The notes beneath the pieces were generated by a model. That model was not told where the DNA came from, did no database searches, and was given only the letters and a program-made list of their open reading frames with translations. A stretch of DNA of 64,000 bases. Origin: Aureibacillus halotolerans (GTDB lineage Bacteria; Bacillota; Bacilli; Bacillales; DSM-28697). The first letter of the stretch is position 1. Every line of letters starts with the position of its first letter. Positions 8,466 through 17,354 of this stretch are shown piece by piece. The translations under genes and the position numbers were made by a program. The DNA lies in NCBI RefSeq assembly GCF_004363045.1, contig NZ_SNYJ01000008.1, forward strand, positions 1 to 64,000, in the 5' to 3' direction.

Positions 8466-9269
8466 GTGAAGTGGTTGGATGATATTTTAGGGAAAGAATG
8501 GGAAATAAAGCCTGCTGGCGGAGCAACTGGTGAAGCCTACTTTGCGCAATCCCATAACGAAAAATTGTTTTTAAAACGAAATTCCTCTCCTTTTCTTGCA
8601 GTGCTGTCAGCGGAAGGAATTGTTCCTAAGCTGATCTGGACGAAACGCTTAGAAAACGGTGATGTCGTCACAGCGCAGCGTTGGATGGACGGTCACGAGC
8701 TCAAAGCAAATGATATGACAAGCCATCGTGTTGCTCAATTGTTAAGCAAAATCCATCGCTCGACGGACTTGCTCAACATGCTCAAGCGCTTGGGAAAACA
8801 GCCGATGCACCCGACGGAAATGTGTGAGCACGCCATTCAGGCAACGCAGTTATACGGGAACGATATATTGGTACGCACTTCGATTGATTATTTGAGTGCT
8901 CGTGTTGAAAAGGTGCAGCTACATGTTGAAAAGGTTGTCTGTCACGGAGATGTCAATCACAACAATTGGTTGATGAGCGCAGCCGAGGAACTCTATCTGA
9001 TTGATTGGGAAGGGGCAGTCGTTGCTGACCCCGCCCTGGACATAGGCATGATTTTACATTGGTATGTGCCTCAGGAGGAATGGACGACCTGGCTCGCACA
9101 CTATGGAGAAGAGCTAACCCCAGACCTTGAGGAACGGATGAAATGGTATGTTGTCTATCAATCCGTTGTTTCGATGGTGTGGCACCGCGGTCGCAATGAA
9201 ACGAGAGAAGAGCGCCATTGGACCCATATCCTTAAAACTTTATTGGTGCAGCTGCATTTGATCCAGTAA
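8466..9269 (+). CDS. ytmP: aminoglycoside/choline kinase-like phosphotransferase YtmP
   Basis: Protein-kinase-like (APH fold) phosphotransferase of about 267 aa. The catalytic loop VCHGDVNHNN and the metal-binding LIDWEGA are intact; the N-lobe shows the lysine in KLFLKRN. The GTG at 8466 is chosen because GGAG lies 9 bases upstream and homologues begin close to LLGKEWE-type sequence; an upstream TTG at 8391 has no ribosome site. The substrate is unknown; resistance to aminoglycosides should not be assumed. The 3' end overlaps the convergent ytzH by 30 bases. Confidence 0.8.
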   Translation: MKWLDDILGKEWEIKPAGGATGEAYFAQSHNEKLFLKRNSSPFLAVLSAEGIVPKLIWTKRLENGDVVTAQRWMDGHELKANDMTSHRVAQLLSKIHRSTDLLNMLKRLGKQPMHPTEMCEHAIQATQLYGNDILVRTSIDYLSARVEKVQLHVEKVVCHGDVNHNNWLMSAAEELYLIDWEGAVVADPALDIGMILHWYVPQEEWTTWLAHYGEELTPDLEERMKWYVVYQSVVSMVWHRGRNETREERHWTHILKTLLVQLHLIQ

Positions 9270-9527
9270 GGAGACCCAGTGGTTCAATTTATCCTCGTGT
9301 GATGTAATATGTGTCGCCTGATCCATCGAAGAAGCTCCCAATTCACTATAACTGAGCACGTCTCGTAATAGCGTCTGGCTTTCGGTCGGCATAGCCGTAT
9401 CCTGAGCGAGACGTTTTGCGATGCGTTGAATTTGCGCATGTTCCGAAGAGGACGCAGCGTGATCCATTTGATGAGTGATTAAAATATCTCTAAGGATGCG
9501 GAGCTTGTCGTTTGCAGTAAGTGGCAT
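9240..9527 (-). CDS. ytzH: YtzH-like small protein
   Basis: A 95-aa, polar, helix-rich protein resembling YtzH, of unknown function. The start is the ATG at 9527, preceded on the minus strand by AAAGGAGG and a 10-base spacer; reading further upstream would run over the trmB promoter region. It ends inside the ytmP coding sequence, tail to tail. The family and the ytmP-ytzH-trmB neighbourhood match B. subtilis. Confidence 0.8.
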   Translation of the reverse strand: MPLTANDKLRILRDILITHQMDHAASSSEHAQIQRIAKRLAQDTAMPTESQTLLRDVLSYSELGASSMDQATHITSHEDKLNHWVSLLDQMQLHQ

Positions 9528-9640
9528 CGTCCTTAAGCCTCCTTTACGTTTTAGTCTATTTATTGTGTGCAACATAGAACATGACAATCTGGCGCTTTTA
9601 GGGAATAGCCCCAGAATTCTTTTTGGAAGGACGTTTTTTA

Positions 9641-10312
9641 ATGAGAATGAAACATAAGCCTTGGGCAGAATCCTATTTACAATCGCATCCTTCAATTGCC
9701 ATCCAAGAACCAGAGCTGAGAAAAGGGAAATGGCTGCAAGCAGCTGGAAAAACCAAGCTTCACATTGAAATCGGCTCGGGGAAAGGCCAGTTTATTACAC
9801 AGCTGGCAGCACAACACCCAGATTGGTTGTTTATCGCTGTCGAAAAGCACGAAAGTGTCGTCGTAAGTGTGTTACAAAAATGCATAGAACAAGGGCTGAA
9901 CAACCTTTGTATTTTAAATGTAGACGCAGAACGCTTAACAGAGTGCTTTGCTGACAATGAGGTTGACGTTTTTTATTTGAATTTCTCAGATCCATGGCCA
10001 AAAAAAAGGCATATGAAGAGACGCCTAAGTCATGCGGGTTTTTTAAATCACTATGCCCAAATGCTTACGAATGAAGGACAATTGCAAATGAAAACAGATA
10101 ATCAAGGGCTGTTCATTTTTTCGCTTGAGTCGTTTTCACAAAATGGTTGGGGAATGGAGGCCATATCTTTTGATCTTCATCATCAAATTGAAATGGATCC
10201 GACAATCGAAAATATTGAAACAGAGTACGAGGAAAAGTTTTCAGCGAAAGGTCAGCCGATATATACACTCACAGCGAAACCTTTAAGCAATCGGACAGAA
10301 ACAGTCGAATAA
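9641..10312 (+). CDS. trmB: tRNA (guanine-N7-)-methyltransferase
   Basis: Methylates N7 of G46 in tRNA variable loops using S-adenosylmethionine. Visible are the SAM-binding EIGSGKGQF and the catalytic/tRNA segment DPWPKKRH followed by a basic cluster. The ATG at 9641 lies after GGAAGG; the next in-frame ATG two codons on is an alternative. The 223-aa length is typical. It is divergent from ytzH. Confidence 0.93.
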   Translation: MRMKHKPWAESYLQSHPSIAIQEPELRKGKWLQAAGKTKLHIEIGSGKGQFITQLAAQHPDWLFIAVEKHESVVVSVLQKCIEQGLNNLCILNVDAERLTECFADNEVDVFYLNFSDPWPKKRHMKRRLSHAGFLNHYAQMLTNEGQLQMKTDNQGLFIFSLESFSQNGWGMEAISFDLHHQIEMDPTIENIETEYEEKFSAKGQPIYTLTAKPLSNRTETVE

Positions 10313-10382
10313 AGCGCTTTTATATGATATGATAATTTCGTTCCGTGTTTTTGCAGAGTAGAAGTGGTTTAGGAGGGAATAG

Positions 10383-10931
10383 ATGATGTTGAAAAAATGG
10401 GTAGGAAGCTTTATGACAGTTGCTGTTGTTTTGTTTGGACTGGCATTGCCACAGGCATCTGCCGCAGAAGCAAGTGAATATGCAGGTGAATTTTCCCAAG
10501 CAGCGAATACCTTCTTGCAAGAAGAGCATCCTCACTTTAAAAATGGTTCGCTCGAATTATTTGACCTGACAGTTATTGACGTGGAAGACCCTGAAGGAAA
10601 TATTACAACATTGGTCGGCGCAAAGGTTAAATATCTGACGGTGCGCGACGAAGTTTTTGGTTTCACGCATGTGAACACAATGTTTTTTAACCCAACTGAA
10701 AATACAATTGCGGATAAAACAGTTGTAGGCGGGTTTGAGCCGGTATCAGCTTTCCAAGAGCAATACCGTGATGCTTCTGGAAAATTCATGCATTTTACTG
10801 CAATTTTACTTTATCTTTTAGCGCTTGTTGCAGTTCCGATTATCATTCTTGTCATCATGAAAAAACGCTATTCTTCGATGGAATTCGTTACTCAAAATGA
10901 CGTTTACAAGCAGTCTACGACGTACCTATAA
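10383..10931 (+). CDS. exported, C-terminally membrane-anchored protein of unknown function
   Basis: 182 aa. An N-terminal signal peptide (hydrophobic core, ASA-A cut near residue 28) leads to an acidic domain of about 105 residues, then a hydrophobic stretch (about 139-160) and a short basic cytoplasmic tail, KKRYSS onward. This predicts an extracytoplasmic domain held by one C-terminal helix. The start follows GGAGGG. Not recognised as a named family; a strong terminator follows, so it is monocistronic. Confidence 0.7.
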   Translation: MMLKKWVGSFMTVAVVLFGLALPQASAAEASEYAGEFSQAANTFLQEEHPHFKNGSLELFDLTVIDVEDPEGNITTLVGAKVKYLTVRDEVFGFTHVNTMFFNPTENTIADKTVVGGFEPVSAFQEQYRDASGKFMHFTAILLYLLALVAVPIIILVIMKKRYSSMEFVTQNDVYKQSTTYL

Positions 10932-10970
10932 AAATCCAGCTCCCTCTAAAGTGAGGGGCTGGATTTTTTT
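10929..10970 (+). terminator. rho-independent terminator
   Basis: AAAATCCAGCTCCCTC / GAGGGGCTGGATTTTTTT stem and T-run; can also serve the convergent ytzB. Confidence 0.9.
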
Positions 10971-10982
10971 GTAGATCATTTT

Positions 10983-11312
10983 TTACTGTGCTGCCTCATA
11001 GGGGGTTAGGACGAAGAGTTTTCCACTGTACACATCCATTTGAAAATGGAAATGATGAGCACCGTACGCATCGGTTGCCATGACACCAAGCTCCAATGTG
11101 GAAAGGGTGCGACCTTGTATGACGGTCGGGGAAGGTTGATTGACGATCCAAGAACCGCTTATTTCATAACCAAGGTCACGTACAAGGCGTTTTGCCCTCT
11201 CAAGAGCTTCAGCCTCTGTAATTTTCAAACTAAACAACGTCCCGACCAATACACGTACAGTGATTGCACCTAAGCATGCGCCCGCGATAAAGCTTATGCT
11301 TTTTTTGGACAT
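10983..11312 (-). CDS. ytzB: membrane-anchored PepSY-like protein (YtzB type)
   Basis: 109 aa: an N-terminal hydrophobic helix (about 6-28), then one PepSY-like unit with ITEAEALERAKRL and a later strand MDVYSGKLFVL. PepSY units often inhibit or modulate peptidases or sense envelope state. The gene is divergent from the M42 peptidase ytoP, as I recall in B. subtilis. A functional link to that cytoplasmic enzyme is not implied. The symbol is from context. Confidence 0.65.
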   Translation of the reverse strand: MSKKSISFIAGACLGAITVRVLVGTLFSLKITEAEALERAKRLVRDLGYEISGSWIVNQPSPTVIQGRTLSTLELGVMATDAYGAHHFHFQMDVYSGKLFVLTPYEAAQ

Positions 11313-11451
11313 CCGATCGCCTCCATTGGTCCACTATTTACAAAAGTATATCATACTTAATGGGCAGTAAGGAAAGCGTGTGCTCTCTTTTCAATAGGGG
11401 AGCACTCCGATACAATAGAGACAGAGCTTACATAAGGAAAGGTGTGGTTTG

Positions 11452-12522
11452 ATGGAACAAAAAACAAAAGCATTGTTTAAAACATTAACCGAATTAAGAG
11501 GGGCTTCAGGGTTTGAACATGAGGTCCGTGCTTTTATGAGACAAGAGCTTGAAAAGGTTTCTGATCGTATTGAACAGGATCGTCTAGGAAGTATTTTTGG
11601 TGTGAAGGAAGGTCAGCCAAGTGAACCGACCGTTATGGTGGCGGGCCATATGGATGAGGTTGGCTTTATGGTGACAGGGATCACAGAGACGGGGATGATT
11701 CGTTTCCAAACGTTAGGTGGATGGTGGAGCCAAGTATTACTTGCTCAGCGAGTCGAAATCGTTACCACGAATGGCATTGTGCCAGGGGTCATCAGTTCTA
11801 TTCCTCCGCATTTATTGGACGATGCAACAAGAAACAAACCAATGGATATTAAACAAATGCTAATTGATATAGGAGCCGATTCAAAAACGGATGCTGAAGC
11901 CATTGGTATCGTGCCGGGACAACAAATTGTTCCAACATGCCCTTTTACGGAAATGGCAAACCCTAAAAAGTGGATGGCCAAGGCATTTGACAATCGTTAT
12001 GGGTGTGGACTCGCAATCGAGCTCATGCAAGCTCTTCAAAACGAAACATTACCCAACACGTTGTATGCGGGAGCGACAGTTCAGGAAGAGGTTGGCTTGA
12101 GAGGGGCAAAGACAGCAGCGAATATGATAAAGCCAGATGTCTTTTTTGCTCTAGATGCTTCCCCAGCCAATGACATGCCTGGAAGCAAGAAAGAATTTGG
12201 ACACTTGGGTCAAGGAGCGTTATTGCGGATTTTTGACCGTTCAATGGTGACACATAAAGGTATTCGTGAGTTCGTTTTGGATACAGCAGAAAGTGAATCC
12301 ATTCCATACCAGTATTTTGTTTCTCCAGGTGGTACAGATGCGGGCAGTGTCCATGTAAGCGGGAGTGGCGTTCCGTCGGCAGTCATTGGCATTTGTTCAC
12401 GTTATATTCATACGTCCGCTTCGATTATCCACACGGATGATTATGAGGCAGCAAAAGCTTTAATCACTTCTCTCGTGAAAAAAATGGATGCAACGACTGT
12501 GGCTACACTGCATCAGGCTTAA
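11452..12522 (+). CDS. ytoP: M42 family glutamyl/leucyl aminopeptidase YtoP
   Basis: A cytoplasmic dinuclear-metal aminopeptidase (356 aa) of the tetrahedral TET/M42 class. The metal ligands are recognisable: His in AGHMDEVGF, Asp in [10 protein letters not shown], the catalytic EE pair in [10 protein letters not shown], Asp in [10 protein letters not shown] and the late His in RYIHTSAS. The ATG follows GGAAAGGTG. Substrate preference (glutamyl versus broader) cannot be read from sequence. Confidence 0.92.
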   Translation: MEQKTKALFKTLTELRGASGFEHEVRAFMRQELEKVSDRIEQDRLGSIFGVKEGQPSEPTVMVAGHMDEVGFMVTGITETGMIRFQTLGGWWSQVLLAQRVEIVTTNGIVPGVISSIPPHLLDDATRNKPMDIKQMLIDIGADSKTDAEAIGIVPGQQIVPTCPFTEMANPKKWMAKAFDNRYGCGLAIELMQALQNETLPNTLYAGATVQEEVGLRGAKTAANMIKPDVFFALDASPANDMPGSKKEFGHLGQGALLRIFDRSMVTHKGIREFVLDTAESESIPYQYFVSPGGTDAGSVHVSGSGVPSAVIGICSRYIHTSASIIHTDDYEAAKALITSLVKKMDATTVATLHQA

Positions 12523-12526
12523 AATA

Positions 12527-12562
12527 AGCTCCCCATGTGACTTGAGCACATGGGGAGCTTTA
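12527..12562. terminator. bidirectional terminator between ytoP and ytoQ
   Basis: Perfect stem AAGCTCCCCATGTG / CACATGGGGAGCTT with A-rich left and T-containing right flanks. Confidence 0.8.
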
Positions 12563-12595
12563 AAGTGTATGAAGACAAGAAAAAATGGTTGTCAT

Positions 12596-13057
12596 CTATT
12601 CATTTGTATAGTCATTTGGCTTCGTAATGTAATGAAGCACTTCAGCCGCTTGATCAAAGGATTCAACGGTGACTTGAGCGTGATTTGAAACTTCCTTTAA
12701 AGCGTGATGTAATGAAGGGTCCCGAACAAGAAGCACTGGTTTTCCTAGTCCAAAGGCAACACCGCAGTCAGAAGCAGTGTTCCATTGTTTATAGCTTGAG
12801 CCGAAATAAGCGACGACCACATCTGCCTTTGCTAGTAACACTTTTGTGCGGAGATTATTAATTGATGAAGCTGCTTCATCAGACGAAATGCTGTCAGGTT
12901 GTTTCCCCTTGATTTGTTCTCCAATTTGATCAGACATGGAATGTTGTTCAATTGGACCAAAGGCATTTATGTTTACCCCCTTCTTACGGCAAACCGTATA
13001 GAATTCTTCCTGCCACGGGTCATGAATTTGTCCAGCTAAATACACTTGAATGGTCAT
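12596..13057 (-). CDS. ytoQ: YtoQ family protein (nucleoside deoxyribosyltransferase-like fold)
   Basis: 153 aa. The opening VYLAGQIHDPWQEEF and the later DVVVAYFG and GVAFGLGKPV segments resemble the nucleoside 2-deoxyribosyltransferase-like/YtoQ family. The start is the ATG at 13057 after AAGGAG; the frame stays open upstream without a better site. The biochemical role of YtoQ is not established. Confidence 0.8.
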   Translation of the reverse strand: MTIQVYLAGQIHDPWQEEFYTVCRKKGVNINAFGPIEQHSMSDQIGEQIKGKQPDSISSDEAASSINNLRTKVLLAKADVVVAYFGSSYKQWNTASDCGVAFGLGKPVLLVRDPSLHHALKEVSNHAQVTVESFDQAAEVLHYITKPNDYTNE

Positions 13058-13223
13058 TAAATACAACTCCTTTTTGGTTTCTCTTCCTATAATTCCCGAT
13101 ATGGATACCGACAAATCCCCCCAAATGTTCTTTCTATTTGTCGAAAATCTATGTGGGTTTTTTGAACGTTTATCCAGCCATCAAGGTCATATACATTTAA
13201 AATGTAGAAAGGAGATCCAATGC

Positions 13224-13724
13224 ATGAACGTTATTTCAAAAGGGGTATTCACCTTATGCATATTCAGTTGTTTATTGTTAGCCGCGTGCTCTGTATCAGA
13301 AGAGGATGCTCTCCAGTCGTTTGAAGACACTATACAGAATGCGGTTGAATCCCCTGTGCAAGAAGTCAATTATACAACGGATTCAATGTCTTTTTATAAG
13401 CCTGAAGCTTTTAGCGTAAATGAAGAAGATCAATACAATGTCGTATTGGAAGATGCCGGTCAACTGTTCATTCTGTTTGCCAATCCTTTTTCAGTTGAAA
13501 GTAACACGAAAGTGAATGAGCAAGCTGATTTTTATTCAGATTCAATAAAGGTACCTCAGTCAGAAACCGAGTTAAAAGTAAACGTGATAAAAGAGGACGA
13601 CACGTACTTGGTTACATTCCAGCATGGCGACATGAAAATTTCTACAGAAACGAATAACCCAGGAGATCTCTCGAAGTATGCAGAACAAATGATTTCCATC
13701 ATCAAGTCATCAAAGTATTTATAA
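13224..13724 (+). CDS. putative lipoprotein of unknown function
   Basis: 166 aa with a type II signal peptide: hydrophobic core then the lipobox LLAAC (Cys near residue 19), so a membrane-lipidated extracytoplasmic protein. The mature part is acidic and ends in a segment rich in beta-prone sequence. The ATG at 13224 follows AAAGGAG with 9 bases between. It sits between ytoQ and a PTS-like permease, and a terminator follows. No family recognised. Confidence 0.75.
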   Translation: MNVISKGVFTLCIFSCLLLAACSVSEEDALQSFEDTIQNAVESPVQEVNYTTDSMSFYKPEAFSVNEEDQYNVVLEDAGQLFILFANPFSVESNTKVNEQADFYSDSIKVPQSETELKVNVIKEDDTYLVTFQHGDMKISTETNNPGDLSKYAEQMISIIKSSKYL

Positions 13725-13735
13725 GCGTACGTTAC

Positions 13736-13774
13736 GCTTCTCTACAAGAGTTCATCGAGTAGGGAAGTTTTTTT
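13736..13774 (+). terminator. rho-independent terminator
   Basis: CTTCTCTAC / GTAGGGAAG stem with one G-U pair, then seven Ts. Confidence 0.75.
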
Positions 13775-13928
13775 GCAACCGTTTAAATGTACAAAAATTT
13801 CCGTTCTAGGGAACGCAAGGCAGTGTGAATTGACGTTAGAATTTGGTGAGCAAACTCCCTTAAGTGTCTTTACTTTTGACTATACATCCACTACCATAAG
13901 GAAGGGTAAAAGAGGGGTGGGAGAGCGC

Positions 13929-14951
13929 ATGAAGGCGTTTTTAGAACGAAAAGGAATTCAACTTTCGGCGAAGGTGTATTTTATTGACGCATTATCTGCG
14001 ATGGCGATCGGTTTGTTTTCTACGCTCATTATTGGATTAATTGTTAAAACGATTGGTGAATATAGCAAGCTTGATGGGCTTATCACAATGGGAGAAATGG
14101 GAATGGCGCTCATGGGGCCTGGGATCGCTGTAGCGGTGGCTTACGGGCTGAAAGCGCCGCCTTTAGTGCTAATTAGTGCATTGGCTGCTGGACAGGCCGC
14201 GGTGACAAATGGAGCGGGTCCAGCAGGTGCCTTTATTGCCGCGATCATCGCTGTTGAACTTGGCAAGATCGTGAGTGGCGAGACGAAGCTTGATATCATC
14301 CTAACCCCGTTCGTGACATTGACTGCTGGTTTTACAAGTGCTCTGTTTATTGCACCACCTATTGCTCAGCTGATGTCAACGATCGGGCAAGTCATTACGT
14401 GGTCCACAGCGCAGCAGCCTTTATTGATGGGGATCTTGGTCGCCGTTTTAATGGGGCTTGCGCTAACCGCACCAATTTCAAGTCTAGCCATTGCGATCAT
14501 GCTGGACTTAAGTGGTATAGCTGCGGGGGCTGCAACGATTGGTTGTTGTGCCCAAATGATTGGGTTCGCAGCGAGCAGTTTTCGTGAAAATGGTTGGGCA
14601 GGATTTGTCGCCCAAGGGATTGGGACGTCAATGCTGCAAATGCCCAATATCATCAAACGGCCTGCAATTCTTATTCCACCAACTGTAGCTGGGGCAATTC
14701 TGGCTCCGATCGCTTCGGTTTGGCTTAGAATGACAAACAATGCGGCAGGAGCGGGAATGGGCACTAGTGGCCTCATTGGCCCGATGATGACCTTGCAAAC
14801 GATGGGGGCCTCACCATCTGTCATCCTTTCTGTCGTGCTGCTCCATTTTGTTTTACCGGCTTTAATTGCTTTCTTACTTTCCGAATGGTTGAGAAAAATC
14901 GGCTGGATTCGATTTGGGGACCAAAGCCTATATTCCACAAAGCAGTCCTAG
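13929..14951 (+). CDS. PfoR/PTS EIIC-like integral membrane protein
   Basis: 340 aa, very hydrophobic with about ten Gly/Ala-rich transmembrane segments. It resembles the PfoR/PTS_EIIC_2 group, first described as a regulator of perfringolysin in Clostridium but built like a sugar-permease IIC domain. The ATG at 13929 follows GGGTGGGAG; the open frame upstream is rejected because it crosses the terminator of the previous gene. No EIIA/EIIB domain or sugar gene is adjacent, so a PTS role is unsupported. Family confidence is moderate. Confidence 0.7.
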   Translation: MKAFLERKGIQLSAKVYFIDALSAMAIGLFSTLIIGLIVKTIGEYSKLDGLITMGEMGMALMGPGIAVAVAYGLKAPPLVLISALAAGQAAVTNGAGPAGAFIAAIIAVELGKIVSGETKLDIILTPFVTLTAGFTSALFIAPPIAQLMSTIGQVITWSTAQQPLLMGILVAVLMGLALTAPISSLAIAIMLDLSGIAAGAATIGCCAQMIGFAASSFRENGWAGFVAQGIGTSMLQMPNIIKRPAILIPPTVAGAILAPIASVWLRMTNNAAGAGMGTSGLIGPMMTLQTMGASPSVILSVVLLHFVLPALIAFLLSEWLRKIGWIRFGDQSLYSTKQS

Positions 14952-15050
14952 TGCCTCATCAGGTAATGTAGATCTTATTCTATTTAGAAAACGTGATCTC
15001 TTACAAATGCCCATTTTGAAACCATTTTCTCTAGGCAAACGGCTATACAT

Positions 15051-15131
15051 GCGTGTTCAGCCTGAAGGGCACAAGGGCATCATCGACTCAAAAAGACTTC
15101 GTCGTGTTTTCATTGCCGCTGGAGTCTAGTT
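15051..15131 (-). repeat. dispersed repeat, beta-type end, reverse copy
   Basis: On the minus strand it reads ACTCCAGCGGCAATGAAAAC, then a CACGACGAAGTCTTTTTGAG block, then a CCCTTGTGCCCTTCAGG-like block. The same blocks occur in plus orientation near 52710-52760 and 62690-62750. Confidence 0.75.
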
Positions 15132-15240
15132 TCACTTCATTCCTTTACCATAATTTTTGTGTAAAAGGCACCAGATGATCTACCTTGAAAGATTGCATTT
15201 ACTTGCTTTATTTGGTTGCCACAGAGCTTTTTCCCCTCTA

Positions 15241-15455
15241 TACGAGACCAAGCCACATTAAAACAATGTAGACAGAAACAAACATCAGCGTAGTCAACAG
15301 ACGTAGACTCTAGTGGGATCAGCGCGAGCTGAAGATCCCCTCGGAAAGCAAGATTCCGAGGAAGCTGAAGCCGTGCCCCACAGAAAGCGAAGTTTGTTGA
15401 CGGAGCGATTCATAAAGACCTCGTCGTGTTTTCATTGCTGCTGGAGTCTCACTAG
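15241..15455 (-). repeat. dispersed repeat module beta, reverse copy
   Basis: Reverse complement of the modules at 51892-52137 and 62139-62332; shares the GAGTCTACGT..GTTGACTACGCT block. It carries two hairpins: GGGATC / GATCCC (15315-15339) and CCTCGGAA / TTCCGAGG (15339-15361). Confidence 0.8.
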
Positions 15456-15851
15456 TTACCGTTTTTGGTTATTGTTAAGAACGAATGATATGAGATAGAC
15501 CTTGTTAATTCAATTTCGACCATGACCAACTAAGTAGTGGAAAGCGCACTAGCTAAATAATTGAAGAGTGAAAGCAAGATAGATTCACAAGTAGGCTAAC
15601 TTTCATAAAGTGAATTGTATTAATGCCCCCCTTCTGCGAAATGGCGGGGCTTTTTTTGTCTAATTCTAGCTCGCTGAAACTCCGATGTACCAGGGGAAAT
15701 AAACCATTTCCGCCTTTCCATGCGTGACATGGTTTGTAGAAGAAGCATATGAAAAGCACCTCAATTGAGATTAAATCAAGCATGAGTTTTAATTGATCCT
15801 CGCGATCTGATACAATAAGAGAATGAGCAAAATACATAAGGGGGATTTCTG

Positions 15852-16682
15852 TTGCCGAAAAAAATGACAGTCTCCGCCATGCGGAAAAAAATAGAAGCAG
15901 CTTTTCAAACAATGCCAGGGATTGAATGTACTTTTGATTCAGAGAAGAGTTCTTTACGTATTCAATGGGCCGAAACAAAAAAAGGGGTCGATCTAGCCCT
16001 TTCTCCAGTGCTTGCGAAATGGGAGCGGCGTCAAGATGCAGCATTTGACGAGGTCGTTTTTCATATAAAAGAAACCTTAAATGCGATGAATGAGATTCAA
16101 ACATTGCAGGGCAAAGAAAAACATGTCTTTCCAGTGATCCGTGCTACCTCGTTTCCATCAGAAACAAAAGATGGCGTTGCGCTCGTTTCAAAGCCTCACA
16201 CAGCAGAAACGCGAATTTATTATGCGTTAGACTTGGGGAATAGTTATCGTCTCATTGATGTACCATTGTTAAAAGAAGAAGGCTGGAGCGAAGGACAATT
16301 GCATGAGATGGCGTTGTTCAACATCCGCTCTTTGGACACAACACTTAAGGAAGAAACAGTAGCAGGCAATCGTTTTTCGTTTCTGAATACGAAAGATGGC
16401 TATGATGCAGGGCGTATTTTAAACGAATCCTTCCTTGAACACTACGCAAGTACATGTGCTGGAGTGATGGCGGTTGCTGTTCCACATCAAGATGTTTTGA
16501 TCTTGGCGGACATAAACAATGATCAAGGGTACGATATTCTTGGACAGATGGGAATGTCGTTTTTTGCGGATGGATATATTCCGATTACAGCCCTGCCGTT
16601 CATTTATGAGAACAAAGAACTTGAACCCATTTTCATTTTGGCAAAAAAACGACCTATACAGGAAAGAAATGAGGAAAAGTAA
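15852..16682 (+). CDS. ytpQ: DUF1444 protein YtpQ
   Basis: A 276-aa soluble protein of the DUF1444/YtpQ family, of unknown function. The start is TTG at 15852, 7 bases after a GGGGG run; an ATG four codons later is possible. Conserved YtpQ features recognised are the LVSKPHTAETRIYYALD stretch and LILADINND. The stop abuts the ytpR start with no gap, so translation is probably coupled. Confidence 0.85.
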   Translation: MPKKMTVSAMRKKIEAAFQTMPGIECTFDSEKSSLRIQWAETKKGVDLALSPVLAKWERRQDAAFDEVVFHIKETLNAMNEIQTLQGKEKHVFPVIRATSFPSETKDGVALVSKPHTAETRIYYALDLGNSYRLIDVPLLKEEGWSEGQLHEMALFNIRSLDTTLKEETVAGNRFSFLNTKDGYDAGRILNESFLEHYASTCAGVMAVAVPHQDVLILADINNDQGYDILGQMGMSFFADGYIPITALPFIYENKELEPIFILAKKRPIQERNEEK

Positions 16683-17294
16683 ATGAATGCATATTATAAC
16701 GAGATTGGCATAGGGGATGTACTCCTACTTGTCATTAAAGAAAGTGAAACTGAGGAGACGACCGTAGAGCGCCGAGGTGATGTCGCTGTGCTTAAGAATG
16801 CTGAAACAAAGGAGACGATTGGCTGGAACTTGTTTCATGTGAGCAAGCAACTGCACCTCACTGGGAATGGTCGTATTGATTTGCAAGAAGCCCAGGTAGA
16901 TACGCTACAGTCATTGCTTAAAAAAGAAGGCTTTGATGAAGTGTTGCCAAAAGCGAGTGCGGCTTTTGTTATCGGACATGTTGAGTCATGTGAGAAGCAC
17001 CCGAATGCTGACAAGCTAAATATTTGTCAGGTAAACGTAGGCAGCGAGACACTGCAAATTGTATGTGGGGCGGCGAATATCGCTGCCAATCAAACTGTCG
17101 TCGTTGCTCAAGTCGGTGCCATTATGCCTGGTGGGATGTTAATCACATCATCAGACCTTCGTGGAGTGGCATCCTCTGGGATGATTTGCTCCGCTCGAGA
17201 GCTCGCTTTGCCTAACGCAGACAATGAAAAAGGAATCCTTGTCCTAGATGGTGAAAAGTATAAGGCAGGCGACGTTTATACTGTAAGGAAGTAA
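16683..17294 (+). CDS. ytpR: tRNA-binding-domain protein YtpR
   Basis: 203 aa. The C-terminal half (about 95-200) is the EMAP-II/Trbp111-like OB fold found in phenylalanyl-tRNA synthetase beta: HPNADKLNICQV, QIVCGAANI and LRGVASSGMICS are its signatures. The N-terminal 90 residues are YtpR-specific. The ATG directly follows the ytpQ stop. It is presumed to bind structured RNA such as tRNA; its partner is unknown. Confidence 0.9.
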   Translation: MNAYYNEIGIGDVLLLVIKESETEETTVERRGDVAVLKNAETKETIGWNLFHVSKQLHLTGNGRIDLQEAQVDTLQSLLKKEGFDEVLPKASAAFVIGHVESCEKHPNADKLNICQVNVGSETLQIVCGAANIAANQTVVVAQVGAIMPGGMLITSSDLRGVASSGMICSARELALPNADNEKGILVLDGEKYKAGDVYTVRK

Positions 17295-17354
17295 ACGAGT
17301 ATAATCGGCCTCCTACCTCATGTCTATTGGAAATAATGAAGGGATGAGTGCAAC

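Larger units (their letters stand above)
14952..15851. other. 900-base gene-free gap with two repeat modules
   Basis: No gene seen. Two copies of the dispersed repeat lie here in reverse orientation (15051-15131 and 15241-15455), and a terminator-like hairpin near 15623-15657 is followed by seven Ts. In B. subtilis the thioredoxin-like gene ytpP normally precedes ytpQ; it is absent here. Confidence 0.65.

Noticed and set aside
14366-14938. 190-codon minus-strand open frame
   Set aside because: Antisense to the PfoR-like gene; its length reflects the GC-rich, Ala/Gly-rich coding strand. No ribosome site.
15553-16104. 183-codon minus-strand open frame before ytpQ
   Set aside because: Half of it is antisense to ytpQ; no start signal.
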